Assembly (NCBI RefSeq): GCF_014204325.1
Contig: NZ_JACHKT010000002.1
Location: 124,001 to 188,000, forward strand
Source: Arcicella rosea
GTDB lineage: Bacteria; Bacteroidota; Bacteroidia; Cytophagales; Spirosomataceae
Direction of reading: 5' to 3'
DNA: 64,000 nt
This document shows positions 17,701-24,796 of the stretch, piece after piece (position 1 is the first letter of the stretch; each line of letters starts with the position of its first letter). The position numbers and the translations under genes were made by a program. The notes below the pieces were generated by a model, which saw nothing but the letters and a program-made list of their open reading frames with translations, was not told the origin of the DNA and did not search any database.

Positions 17701-19504
17701 CATTGGCGGTAGAATCTTTAGCACTTGAAGCATAAAAAGAAGGAATCAAGAAATTATCATAATCTTTTTTCGCTCCATAAACTGCTAAATAATGTAAGCC
17801 TTTTCTTGAAATTTTAAGTCTTTCAACATCTGGGTCATAGTCGAAATATCCTTTTTGCATCATTTCTAAAAAGACAGATTTTAAAGCACTGGCATCTTTT
17901 TGATATGAACGAGCAAGTTCACTCACTGTGGTTGATGGAAGATTATTCTTTTTGATAAAATTAGCAACAACCAATAATGGATTGAAACTGTAGTTAGCAG
18001 AAATTTTCGCAAAACGTTCAGGATTGAAATAATCGAAAGATTCAAACAAAGCTGGAACGATGTTCTTGGCAGTAACAATCATGAAATCCATTTTTTTATC
18101 TTTCAGGTTCCATCGCATTACATCTGAAGTAATATCTAATTTATGATAACTATCTGAGTATGAAGATTCCCTAAAACCGCCGTCATCTACTTTATTTAGT
18201 CGTAAATACTCTAATTGACGATTATAATTCAGTTTTACTGACGGATGATAGAGGGAATCTTGACTAGCAAAATAACCAGTAAAAATTGCAGATGGAGAAG
18301 TAATCAAAGAATCGCTAATTTCAAAACGTTTACTAATTACTTTAAAAGCCGTTTTACCATCTTTTTTTACTAAAATCGTTGCATATTTAGACTGAACCGA
18401 AGCACTTGAAATTTTAGTGCCAACGATAGTGAAACCGCCAGTATAGTCGATGTCTGAGCTGTTTTTTAAAGTAACATCATTTTGTAATGACATAAATCTT
18501 GGAAAAATGGACAAACTATTCTTTACTCTTTTTCTACTCTGAAATTCAAAAATCCCTTTTATTGGATTATTCAATTTTTGTGGATAATTGAGTGTAGCAA
18601 CATCTGCTAAAAGTTTTGGATTTCTAATTGCCATACTGTAATGGTCTAAATTGACAAAGATTTCAGGTCCTCCAACTGTTTCCCAAGAAAACTTTCCACC
18701 ATTTCCAATCAAATTTCCATCTTTAATATCCAAAAAAGCTTTTGTATTTTGAACAATCGCAGAATCGTTGGCAGTAACGATTGCCAAATTAATATTATTG
18801 AATTCTATGCTTGGTCCAGCATTTAGAAATTGAACAATTGGCTCTTCAGCTTGCGGTGCTGTTGCAGTATTATTGTTTGAAGGAAGTGGTGCATCCCATT
18901 CATCCCAAGCAGATTTTTTTGGTGCTTCTGGTGTACTAGCAGGAGTATTCGTTTTTTCAGATTTAAAAATTTCTGTTTTCTGTTCGTTGAATTTAAAATT
19001 TACAGTACCATTAAAAGCGTACAATCGGTTGAAATTCGTAAAGTAAAGACTATTGTTTTTGAAAAATAGCCTACAAACATCAATGAATCTGGTTGTGGTT
19101 TTTACATCGCCAGTTTCTACCGATTTTTGAAGTGTACTTAAATAATTATCAAAGCTAGACGGAGTAAGTACTCCGCTGTTCAGTCCAAGATTAATTGCAT
19201 CAAAAAAAGGAATGAATTGTGGCGATTTGTAGCCTTTTTTGAGCATAAAACTAGCAACTTTTGCCAGAGAAGCTTTTTGTGTCTCAGCGATTTTACCAGC
19301 ATTCCAGTTTTGGTCAAAATTCTGAGCAATAGCATTTGCTTGTGGATTTCCAGAAGCCGCTAAGACGTTTTTTGCATCCGCTAAAAATTCCTCAGGTTTC
19401 TCAGAAAGTTTAAGTCCTTGTGCTTGAGAAGACAAGTAAAAAAGAATAATTCCAAAAGTTAAATAAAAGCGTTTTATAGTCATCATTGTAGGAGTTAGCT
19501 TCAA
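14777..19504 (-). CDS. Giant exported beta-rich protein of unknown function (1575 aa)
   Basis: I do not recognise a named family. A signal peptide is clear (IKRFYLTFGIILFYLSSQAQ), so the true start may be Met7 or Met8 rather than Met1. Residues ~25-170 look helical; after a Pro/Ser/Trp-rich linker (~190-215, SAWDEWDAPLPS) the rest is a long succession of short beta-strands such as NLIGNGGKFSW, ELKTGNFRFRGRDLSF and ITMKGDVKTTTF. This resembles the stacked LptA/OstA or AsmA-like folds, but that is a visual impression only. The C-terminus is a Lys/Glu-rich tail (~1545-1575). Probably periplasmic or cell-surface. Monocistronic, with no partner gene adjacent. Confidence 0.75.
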   Translation of the reverse strand: MKLTPTMMTIKRFYLTFGIILFYLSSQAQGLKLSEKPEEFLADAKNVLAASGNPQANAIAQNFDQNWNAGKIAETQKASLAKVASFMLKKGYKSPQFIPFFDAINLGLNSGVLTPSSFDNYLSTLQKSVETGDVKTTTRFIDVCRLFFKNNSLYFTNFNRLYAFNGTVNFKFNEQKTEIFKSEKTNTPASTPEAPKKSAWDEWDAPLPSNNNTATAPQAEEPIVQFLNAGPSIEFNNINLAIVTANDSAIVQNTKAFLDIKDGNLIGNGGKFSWETVGGPEIFVNLDHYSMAIRNPKLLADVATLNYPQKLNNPIKGIFEFQSRKRVKNSLSIFPRFMSLQNDVTLKNSSDIDYTGGFTIVGTKISSASVQSKYATILVKKDGKTAFKVISKRFEISDSLITSPSAIFTGYFASQDSLYHPSVKLNYNRQLEYLRLNKVDDGGFRESSYSDSYHKLDITSDVMRWNLKDKKMDFMIVTAKNIVPALFESFDYFNPERFAKISANYSFNPLLVVANFIKKNNLPSTTVSELARSYQKDASALKSVFLEMMQKGYFDYDPDVERLKISRKGLHYLAVYGAKKDYDNFLIPSFYASSAKDSTANASLDLNNNQLIIRGVKQFYLSDSLNVYMAPYDNIIKVNKDRNFGISGELKTGNFRFRGRDLSFNYSEFSVKLDKIDSITFIPQKELAKKGRTEIGGDLKYEAGVIYINKPDNKSGRQRMLNYPRLVVPTGVTAYFDHPWRLDGIYNKKIYFKVPSIDFDSLNVKDINFVGTFYSDGIFPPFKETLISMPDNTLGFSHKVPEGKYNLYNSKTFVKFTSNLLMDSKGLHTEGEINHLTAQIKAKEALFTADSVTANGTTGIINEGEVGKAYFTKVAINNFKLKWQPKVDSMLIETQKNTFDFYAGSSKLEGKLLVRQTGLFGFGKVKRQDSEISSNNFKFVKGVFTAESADLFVGNTMSAAKPALLGKKMNINFNIQTGLVNIKTPTNLKLEDSTSLYFPYTAYQTSINSAEWDINKKLITMKGDVKTTTFSSMEPSQEGLSFNGSEALYNIEKQSLNINGVPFIRTADAKIFPDKGAVVVSKDAEMKDFHQAKIILDTANTYHRLVNGNIKILSKLRFEGDAIYRYVNAAGDSLNIKMGDFDFKETILDNRKKTKGYITSAKANIEQSNNFHLTPKLLFRGEIKMTSTDKNLTLNGFVRPDTKNKRYDSNWIAYKGSSRDSVSIDVQPTLMGETNTPLLAGLHFRTASSGLYTTFLSSKEDAKDEDIFVAKGAFRDIPKTSRFEIGADDKTQSYEANRYIFDDAKKTLKLEGAFNFFNPSTLVQTSGFAEMRIDSGKYKFDQMLVLNFPMPTEVLKAMADKIVKVNLDSRDNTSADEPEDKENLLSKIANILGGKTVAPFERRLKNEHVPLFSISSKFNTTMVISKANLRYSEQQSAFYTVGKIAIANIGGTDINAEIEGMLEIKKTNEGDEFYLYLEPSEDVWYFMGYLKNEMGVISSDGEFNNAVAAKSKGVKKGGGKNAYTFLGVGAEEKIAFTERFVDNYRTRVEKGKKVVNKKEEKPKVEKKKEEAKEGF

Positions 19505-20038
19505 GAAAGAAACGAAATCATAGAGATTAGTATTTCATAACGAAACGAAGTATTCATGTTGAATGATTTGCGGAAAGAAATCTAATGTGCAAATATCATC
19601 ATTTGAGATGATACAGAAGAAGGAGTAATGAAAAATAAGAGGAGTATGGACAAAAAAATAAACTCTTGAAATCGAGCATTTTGCTAAAACGCTGATGAAT
19701 TAGTTTTCATGACCTTGCCAAGTTGTACGACCTTTCAAAATTAAATTAAGTTCTAAATTACCTTGACCAGACTCATTAATGTTATTTTACCTCGTTTTGA
19801 GCGTTTCGGATTTCTTGTATTTACCCTCCTTATCAAACCTCCTAACAGTAAAATAACCGAAATAAGGCTATTGAAATACCTTCTCCAATGATGACTATAA
19901 TGAAGCTTTAGGTAAGGTGATTTATTTTCTGTAATAGGCGATATAAGATGACAAAAAGGGATATTTTCCTCTTGAATTTTATTATATTTGTAATACTATA
20001 GTATTAGTATTGACTATATTAACTTGTAAAGTACTACT
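19505..20038. other. Intergenic region before hipBA, left edge of the accessory island
   Basis: These 534 bp separate the divergent giant-protein gene and hipB. No ORF with coding character and no RNA gene is seen. Its last ~60 bp carry the putative hipBA promoter/operator. The change from AT-rich chromosomal sequence to the more balanced composition of hipBA happens near its end. Confidence 0.5.
19983..20005 (+). promoter_or_regulatory. Putative hipBA promoter/operator
   Basis: A -7-like TATATTTG (19983-19990) is followed at once by a perfect 14-bp palindrome, AATACTATAGTATT (19992-20005), 33 bp before hipB. A palindrome covering the start site is how HipB-type antitoxins autorepress. No good -33 element is visible. 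Confidence 0.5.
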
Positions 20039-20347
20039 ATGTTATCACTTATATCAGCTTCAAAAGCACAATTGAAAATTGCTGAAAATATTCGGGCAAG
20101 ACGGTTATCTATGGAACTTACCCAAGAGGGGCTTGCTGAACGGTCGGGCGTTCCTCTGGCTACTTTGCGAAAATTTGAACAAAAAGGGGCTATTTCTCTG
20201 GAATCCTTTTTGAAACTCCTGATGGTGGTTGGGGAAGTGGAAGAACTCCTCAATATCCTTAAACCATCAAAACCAACATTCAACTCTATTGATGATGTAT
20301 TGAAAGATACGGATAACGTATCCCGAAAAAGAGGATGGAAAAAATGA
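20039..20347 (+). CDS. hipB: HipB-like XRE-family antitoxin
   Basis: Predicted DNA-binding antitoxin of 102 residues. A helix-turn-helix spans about residues 12-65 (IAENIRARRLSMELTQEGLAERSGVPLATLRKFE is read across 15-48), followed by a short tail with NILKPSKP and a basic end (RKRGWKK). The stop codon overlaps the first ATG of hipA in an ATGA, typical for toxin-antitoxin pairs. Base and codon use is more GC-rich than in flanking genes, which suggests horizontal acquisition. It would neutralise the HipA kinase and repress the operon. Confidence 0.9.
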   Translation: MLSLISASKAQLKIAENIRARRLSMELTQEGLAERSGVPLATLRKFEQKGAISLESFLKLLMVVGEVEELLNILKPSKPTFNSIDDVLKDTDNVSRKRGWKK

Positions 20348-21576
20348 TGAAGCCCGTTACAGAAATCAAGGTCGGCTTAGACTTTGGAACAGCCATACAA
20401 CAAGTAGGACGTTTGGTAGTACGTGACCACATTATTTATTTTGAATATGATGATGAGTTCATAAAAACAGGCATACAAATATCCCCGTTTCGCCTGCCAT
20501 TGAAAAAGGGCGTTTCAGCATTACCGCAACGACCGTTTGAAGGATTGGCAGGTGTTTTTAGTGATAGCCTCCCAGACGGTTGGGGACGATTGCTTTTCGA
20601 CCGCTTGTTGAGGTCACAAGGCGTATTACCAGCCACCATATCCCCCCTTGACCGTCTTGCACATGTCGGATTGTCGGGCATGGGAGCTCTTGTCTATGAG
20701 CCTGACCGTAGCCCCTCAGAGGTTCAAGAAGTAATAAATCTCGACCAACTTGCTTTGCAATCGCAGGAAGTGTTACAAGGCAGCTCAGAAGAGGTTATTA
20801 GGGAATTGCTCGCCTTGAACGGTTCATCTGCTGGAGCCCGTCCAAAAGCTCTTATAGCTGTCAGTGAAGATCGCCAGCAAATTATATATGGAGCAGGAAA
20901 GCTTGATGAAGGGTTTGAACCTTGGCTGGTTAAATTTACGAATTCTCAGGATGGTAGCGATGCTGGTGCGATTGAATATGTTTATGCCTTAATGGCAAAG
21001 GAAGCAGGTGTCCTGATGCCTGAAGTGCATTTATTCCCATCACAGAAAGGGGCTGGTCACTTCGCTGTTAAACGTTTTGACAGAGATGGTGGCAAACGAC
21101 TGCACATGCACACGGCAAGTGGGTTGTTGCATAGTGATTTCAGAGTCCCATCGCTGGATTACGAAGATTTGCTCAATTTAACTGGAGCAATTACCAAAGA
21201 TATTCGTGAAGTAGAAAAAATGTATCGGCTTGCCGTTTTCAATGTGCTTGCCCATAATAGGGACGACCACGCTAAAAATTTCAGTTTCCTAATGGATAAT
21301 CATGGGGAATGGAAAATGTCTCCTGCTTATGACCTTACTTTTTCAAGTGGTCCAAATGGAGAACAAAGCATGATGGTCATGGGAGAAGGCAAGACCCCTA
21401 CGATTAGCCATTTGGTAAAATTGGGTAGAGAAGCCAAGTTACCTCAAAAGCACATAGATGAAATTATTGGCGGAACAAGACACGCTCTGGATTCTTGGAG
21501 AACCTTGGCGACCGATTACAATGTTCTGCAAACAAATATCGACTTAGTGGCAAAGACCATTGGCAACAATTCGTAG
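20344..21576 (+). CDS. hipA: HipA-like serine/threonine kinase toxin
   Basis: HipA kinases arrest growth by phosphorylating proteins such as glutamyl-tRNA synthetase. About 410 residues; I place the start at the ATG overlapping the hipB stop, though an in-frame ATG at 20335 exists. Counting from 20335: N-terminal subdomain (LPEGL-like region 68-90), Ser/Gly loop GSSAGARPK (163-171) like the HipA autophosphorylation loop, ATP-contact Lys200 in LVKF, catalytic HNRDDHAKN (307-315, Asp310) and metal-binding Asp333 in AYDLTF. All key residues are intact, so the toxin looks functional. Composition differs from the neighbours, consistent with transfer. Confidence 0.93.
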   Translation: MMKPVTEIKVGLDFGTAIQQVGRLVVRDHIIYFEYDDEFIKTGIQISPFRLPLKKGVSALPQRPFEGLAGVFSDSLPDGWGRLLFDRLLRSQGVLPATISPLDRLAHVGLSGMGALVYEPDRSPSEVQEVINLDQLALQSQEVLQGSSEEVIRELLALNGSSAGARPKALIAVSEDRQQIIYGAGKLDEGFEPWLVKFTNSQDGSDAGAIEYVYALMAKEAGVLMPEVHLFPSQKGAGHFAVKRFDRDGGKRLHMHTASGLLHSDFRVPSLDYEDLLNLTGAITKDIREVEKMYRLAVFNVLAHNRDDHAKNFSFLMDNHGEWKMSPAYDLTFSSGPNGEQSMMVMGEGKTPTISHLVKLGREAKLPQKHIDEIIGGTRHALDSWRTLATDYNVLQTNIDLVAKTIGNNS

Positions 21577-21880
21577 GTCAAGCGAGCTGGACAACAAACT
21601 AGACAGGCAGGAAACGAAACACTCTGTTGGAGTGGAAGCTTGTTTGCTGGTAGCAGATTTAGGTTTTGAACCCATGGCAGAAGAAAAACATACAGCATAT
21701 ACTGAGTCATGCCTGAAAGTTCTCAAAGACGACAAGCGATTCATCTTCTCGGCAGCATCCCATGCACAAAAGGCTGTGAGTACATTCATGTTTGCAATAT
21801 CAGGAAAGATTTACTTCTTCTTGAGGGAGCAATTTAGAGTTCAGCGTTTGTTAGTCTATCAAATCACCATATTCTTCTTG
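21577..21880 (+). pseudogene. Remnant of an ArdC-like antirestriction/zincin protein (C-terminal end)
   Basis: Directly after hipA, in another frame, a readable stretch contains VEACLLVADLGFEP, then HTAYTESCLKVLKDDKRFIF and SAASHAQKAVSTFM. This resembles the C-terminus of ArdC-type proteins of conjugative elements (a Glu-rich helix, then Y-x-x-SWLKxLKxDKR and IFxAAxxAQKA). The N-terminal ssDNA-binding domain and the HExxH metalloprotease motif are missing, so it cannot be functional. Continuous with hipA in composition. The family assignment is from memory of the motif and should be tested by profile search. Confidence 0.5.
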
Positions 21881-22055
21881 TGTCGGTTGAATAATTGAAA
21901 AATTCAATCGCTTGAGTAGGCGTTAATCGCTGCTCCTCTATTTCTCGGACTAACCAGCGACGAAAAGCCACTTCATAAGTGAAATCTTCATCATGTGGCT
22001 CGAAAGAAGATGAAACTAAAATTGTATAAAAAGAAGATTGGGTCGATAAAGACAT
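21864..22055 (-). pseudogene. Transposase OrfA-like scrap
   Basis: A 63-codon minus-strand reading frame contains AFRRWLVREIEEQRLTPTQA followed by IEFFNYSTDTRRIW and then a stop. The pattern (basic residue, VxEIExGxLT, helix, short Tyr-containing turn, RxW) resembles the helix-turn-helix at the start of IS3-type OrfA proteins. It is far too short to be functional, and no inverted ends or second ORF are visible. It may instead be a small unknown gene. Confidence 0.35.
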
Positions 22056-22384
22056 CTTTGTAAAAGTTAACTAATACAGTCAAGCTTTTTTAGGATGTTA
22101 CAGAACAGCGAATAGACTAAGTGTTGTTTTATTCTTAATTGAAAGATAGTTGCCGACAGTGAATTCGAGTAACATGATACAAGGGCGTTAATGAGATATT
22201 TTCTTAAAAATAAGGAAACATTTAGTAAGCATGTTTATGTGCTGTGTGATTTATTTGTAAGAAAAGAATTACGAAAGGGAAGTGAAGGCTTAAACTAAAA
22301 GCTTATAATTTTTTCAGGGAATTTGCAGTTTTTTTACCCCTAATTTATGCGAAAAAAATGTTGTACCTATGTTGTACCAAATAA
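22056..22384. other. Non-coding remainder of the island
   Basis: These 329 bp hold no supported gene. Near 22361-22380 a short direct repeat of TTGTACC(TA/AA) occurs (GTTGTACCTATGTTGTACC). I searched for a second copy of the tRNA-Leu 3' end as an attachment-site duplication and did not find one. Confidence 0.4.
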
Positions 22385-22420
22385 AAAGGGTTCTTACATT
22401 TTACTGTAAAAACCCTCTTT
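22385..22420 (-). terminator. Intrinsic terminator of tRNA-Leu
   Basis: On the minus strand an AAAGAGGGTTTTTACA / TGTAAGAACCCTTTTT hairpin lies 7 bp beyond the tRNA-Leu 3' end and is followed by a T-rich tract. Confidence 0.75.
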
Positions 22421-22426
22421 AAACTG

Positions 22427-22510
22427 TACCGGGGACGGGAATCGAACCCGTACGAACTTGCGTTCACAGGATTTTAAGTCCTGCGTGTCTACCAGTTCCA
22501 CCACCCTGGC
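22427..22510 (-). tRNA. tRNA-Leu(TAA)
   Basis: Class II tRNA of 84 nt. The anticodon loop CTTAAAA carries UAA, the variable arm is long (TGAACGCAAGTTCG), and the T-loop is TTCGATT. The acceptor strands GCCAGGG and CCCCGGT give a G-U at 1:72 and an A-C opposition at 4:69. The accessory island (hipBA, ArdC and transposase remnants) abuts its 3' side, a common integration position. Confidence 0.93.
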
Positions 22511-22577
22511 ATGAAATCAAAGTTATAACCTTAATCTCTTAAACTTAAAAAGCACCATAAGGTGCTTCCATAAGCTG

Positions 22578-22650
22578 AGCGAAAGACGAGGTTCGAACTC
22601 GCGACCTCAACCTTGGCAAGGTTGCGCTCTACCAGCTGAGCTACTTTCGC
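22578..22650 (-). tRNA. tRNA-Gly(GCC)
   Basis: Cloverleaf of 73 nt. The acceptor GCGAAAG (22650-22644) pairs with CTTTCGC, the anticodon loop TTGCCAA carries GCC, and the discriminator is T. Second glycine tRNA in the window (the other is TCC). It lies 67 bp upstream of tRNA-Leu on the same strand, probably in one transcript. Confidence 0.95.
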
Positions 22651-22696
22651 TTGTGATTTTTCTGAATTGTTGTTGTAATTCCGTTGAATTGTGGTG

Positions 22697-22727
22697 CAAA
22701 ATTATGCGATGTAATTCGTCTGTGCAA
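22697..22727 (-). promoter_or_regulatory. Promoter of tRNA-Gly/tRNA-Leu
   Basis: On the minus strand TTG (22727-22725), a 20-bp spacer, TAATTTTG (22704-22697), 46 bp upstream of tRNA-Gly. Confidence 0.55.
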
Positions 22728-22904
22728 GCTTTTTGTGAAAATTTTTAATAAAAAAAATCACAAAATTTATAAATAGCTGATTATGTTTGGATTAAGCTTG
22801 AATTTTTTTTAGATTTTTTGTGCATTTAAAGGTGCTTGAGCATGTAAAATTGGAAAGTAGCTAAGTATTCAAGTACTTTGTGGAATATTTATTTACTGCT
22901 TTAA

Positions 22905-23627
22905 ATGAAAAAATATGTTTGGGGCTTTGCTATGATTTTTTTAGCGAGCTTTTCAAGTTATGCTCAAAATTATCCACACTATACTTTGTGGTCAAGGTTT
23001 TCAATTCAGAAAAAAATTAGTAAGTATTTTGATGTGAATGCCGATTTTCTTTACAGAAGACAAAATGATTTTAGTAAGAGGAATTATAATCTTTTTGATT
23101 CAAGATATGTGGAGGCGTACAGAATTTCGTCAGTTTATAGAAAGGGAAATTGGGCAGTAAGTTTTGCTCCAATTGTTTTTAATACTTATCCACTTTATGG
23201 AAAAATAGATGATTTAAAAAGACCTGTACGTTTAGAAATAAGACCTGTTGCTTATTTAGAATGGACTAAAGTATTAAGTCCAAAATGGACTTTTAGGTCA
23301 AGATTTGGTTATGAATATCGTTTGTTTAAAAGAAGTGATAATACTTTTGGAGATGAACAAGCTAGGATTCGCTTACGGATTCAGTGGAGGTATAATCTGA
23401 ATAAAAACAATATTTTGTATGTCAGTGAAGAACCGCTTTTGAATATTCCTCCTAATTTACCTGCCAATAATTTTAGTCAAAACCAGCTTATATTGATGTT
23501 GAGCCACGTATTTTCTCCGCATTTTACAACTGAGATTGGTTACATGTGGAATCATAGACAAAGGGCTAGTTTAGTTGAGTTTGATGAAGAAAATGCTTTT
23601 CATACTCATTTCATTATCAGGCTATAA
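22905..23627 (+). CDS. DUF2490 outer-membrane beta-barrel protein
   Basis: 240 residues: signal peptide (1-20, ending SSYAQ), then alternating strands with aromatic girdles such as YTLWSRFSIQKKISKYF and LSPKWTFRSRFGYEYRLF, a conserved LYVSEEPLLN near residue 180, and a terminal HFIIRL strand. This matches the DUF2490 family of outer-membrane barrels, function unknown. It faces the T9SS-tailed gene tail to tail with a bidirectional terminator between them. Confidence 0.85.
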   Translation: MKKYVWGFAMIFLASFSSYAQNYPHYTLWSRFSIQKKISKYFDVNADFLYRRQNDFSKRNYNLFDSRYVEAYRISSVYRKGNWAVSFAPIVFNTYPLYGKIDDLKRPVRLEIRPVAYLEWTKVLSPKWTFRSRFGYEYRLFKRSDNTFGDEQARIRLRIQWRYNLNKNNILYVSEEPLLNIPPNLPANNFSQNQLILMLSHVFSPHFTTEIGYMWNHRQRASLVEFDEENAFHTHFIIRL

Positions 23628-23668
23628 ACAAAAAAGAGTAACTGCTTTTAAACAATTACTCTTTTTGT
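23628..23668. terminator. Bidirectional terminator
   Basis: Inverted repeat of AAAAAGAGTAA-type arms (near 23629-23642 with 23656-23668) between convergent genes. The terminal A/T tracts provide a U-run in both directions. Confidence 0.8.
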
Positions 23669-23694
23669 AAAACGAAACTTTCCAATCAATTTAT

Positions 23695-24471
23695 TTATTC
23701 AATAACTACTCTTTTTGCAGTACCGTCTTCACGTTGTGTTACGGTTACAAAAAGTGTTCCTTTGGTATTTTTCTTTAATTCTACTTGTCCCATAAATTCA
23801 CCTTGAAAATCTTTGAATTTTTGAGTACCTACTTCTTTGCCATTCACATCAGTTACTGTAACATTTACATCTCCTTTTTCAGGTGTGTAAAATTTCAAGT
23901 TCAATTTATTATCAAAAGGTTTGTTTGGATAAATCTTCAAATCTTTAACTGTTTTTGAATCACTGAAAAGCTCAAAATCTTTAAAGTCGTTGTCAAATTT
24001 AAACTTGAATTCCTTCATAGCTGGCTTTAATGAACCAAGCAGTTTGTCATGGTCAAAATCTAAGCGAAACTCTTTAAGGTCGTTTCTCCCTAAATTGTTG
24101 TCAATTCTTTTGCCATCTCTGTAAATTTCAATGTGTCGTTGTCCGTTACTTGGAGCTTTAAATGTTTGGGCAAATCTTTCATTACCTCTATCAACTTTAA
24201 TTCTAATTTGCTTTCTTTCTCCTTTTCCTAATGTCGTTGATAAAGAATCAGTAATACGATTAATAAGATCTTCTTTTTGTTCTGCATTCATTCCTTCGGC
24301 ATTGTAAGTACGGTCAAAAACTTGTGTTTGTCCGTTTTCTGTAGATTCTACATGGATTTTAATTTTGCCATCTTTTTCCTCAATGTTTTGTGAAGTACTT
24401 TTTTGTGCCATTGCAGTCATGCTAACCACAAATAGGATAGCCGTTCCGAAAATTTTGATGTTCTTTTGCAT
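23695..24471 (-). CDS. Exported protein with T9SS C-terminal sorting domain
   Basis: 258 residues: signal peptide (1-22, ending AMAQ), a charged, repeat-like middle (KIKIHVESTENGQTQVFDRT; IEIYRDGKRIDNN), then a Por/T9SS type-A sorting domain at about 176-258 with DLKIYPNKPFDNKLNLKF, VTVTDVNGKEVGTQ and a terminal TAKRVVIE. The domain routes proteins through the type IX system to the cell surface. The mature portion is mostly Asp/Lys/Phe-rich (FDNDFKDFELF) and has no recognisable enzyme fold. It is divergent from a histidine kinase/response regulator pair. Confidence 0.85.
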   Translation of the reverse strand: MQKNIKIFGTAILFVVSMTAMAQKSTSQNIEEKDGKIKIHVESTENGQTQVFDRTYNAEGMNAEQKEDLINRITDSLSTTLGKGERKQIRIKVDRGNERFAQTFKAPSNGQRHIEIYRDGKRIDNNLGRNDLKEFRLDFDHDKLLGSLKPAMKEFKFKFDNDFKDFELFSDSKTVKDLKIYPNKPFDNKLNLKFYTPEKGDVNVTVTDVNGKEVGTQKFKDFQGEFMGQVELKKNTKGTLFVTVTQREDGTAKRVVIE

Positions 24472-24523
24472 AGTGATTTTTGTTTTTTTGAGTAATAAAA
24501 AATCATGTAAAAACTACATGAAA

Positions 24524-24552
24524 CAAACTTAATCAACCTATTCTATATCAAA
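24524..24552 (-). promoter_or_regulatory. Possible promoter of the T9SS-tailed gene
   Basis: On the minus strand TTTG (24552-24549), a 17-bp spacer, TAAGTTTG (24531-24524), 53 bp before the start codon. The spacer is shorter than in the tRNA promoters. It sits in the 325-bp divergent region 24472-24796, where nothing else is recognisable. Confidence 0.4.
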
Positions 24553-24796
24553 CCTTTAAACTTTGTTAAAAGATGTTAAACGGAATAAATTGCTTGAGAA
24601 TTAGTTTAATTTTGTTGCGCTGTAACAGACACGCTAAAAATAAAAATGTTGCAAATCATATATAAGCACAATTTTTTTAGGTTTTTAGCTTGTTTTAAAA
24701 TGTAAGAAGATAAGTAATTGGAAGACTTGAGCTGCTAATAATTGCTGAAAAGCCTCATTGCTTAATATTTAAAGCTCAAAATGTTAATGATTTAGA

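Noticed and set aside
21544-21789. 81-codon minus-strand frame downstream of hipA
   Set aside because: Ser/Leu-rich antisense of the ArdC-like remnant; the plus-strand translation explains the conservation-like pattern better.
22337-22510. Attachment-site duplication for the island at tRNA-Leu
   Set aside because: I looked for a second copy of the tRNA-Leu 3' end in 19500-20050 and found none; no integrase gene is present. The island's integration mechanism stays open.
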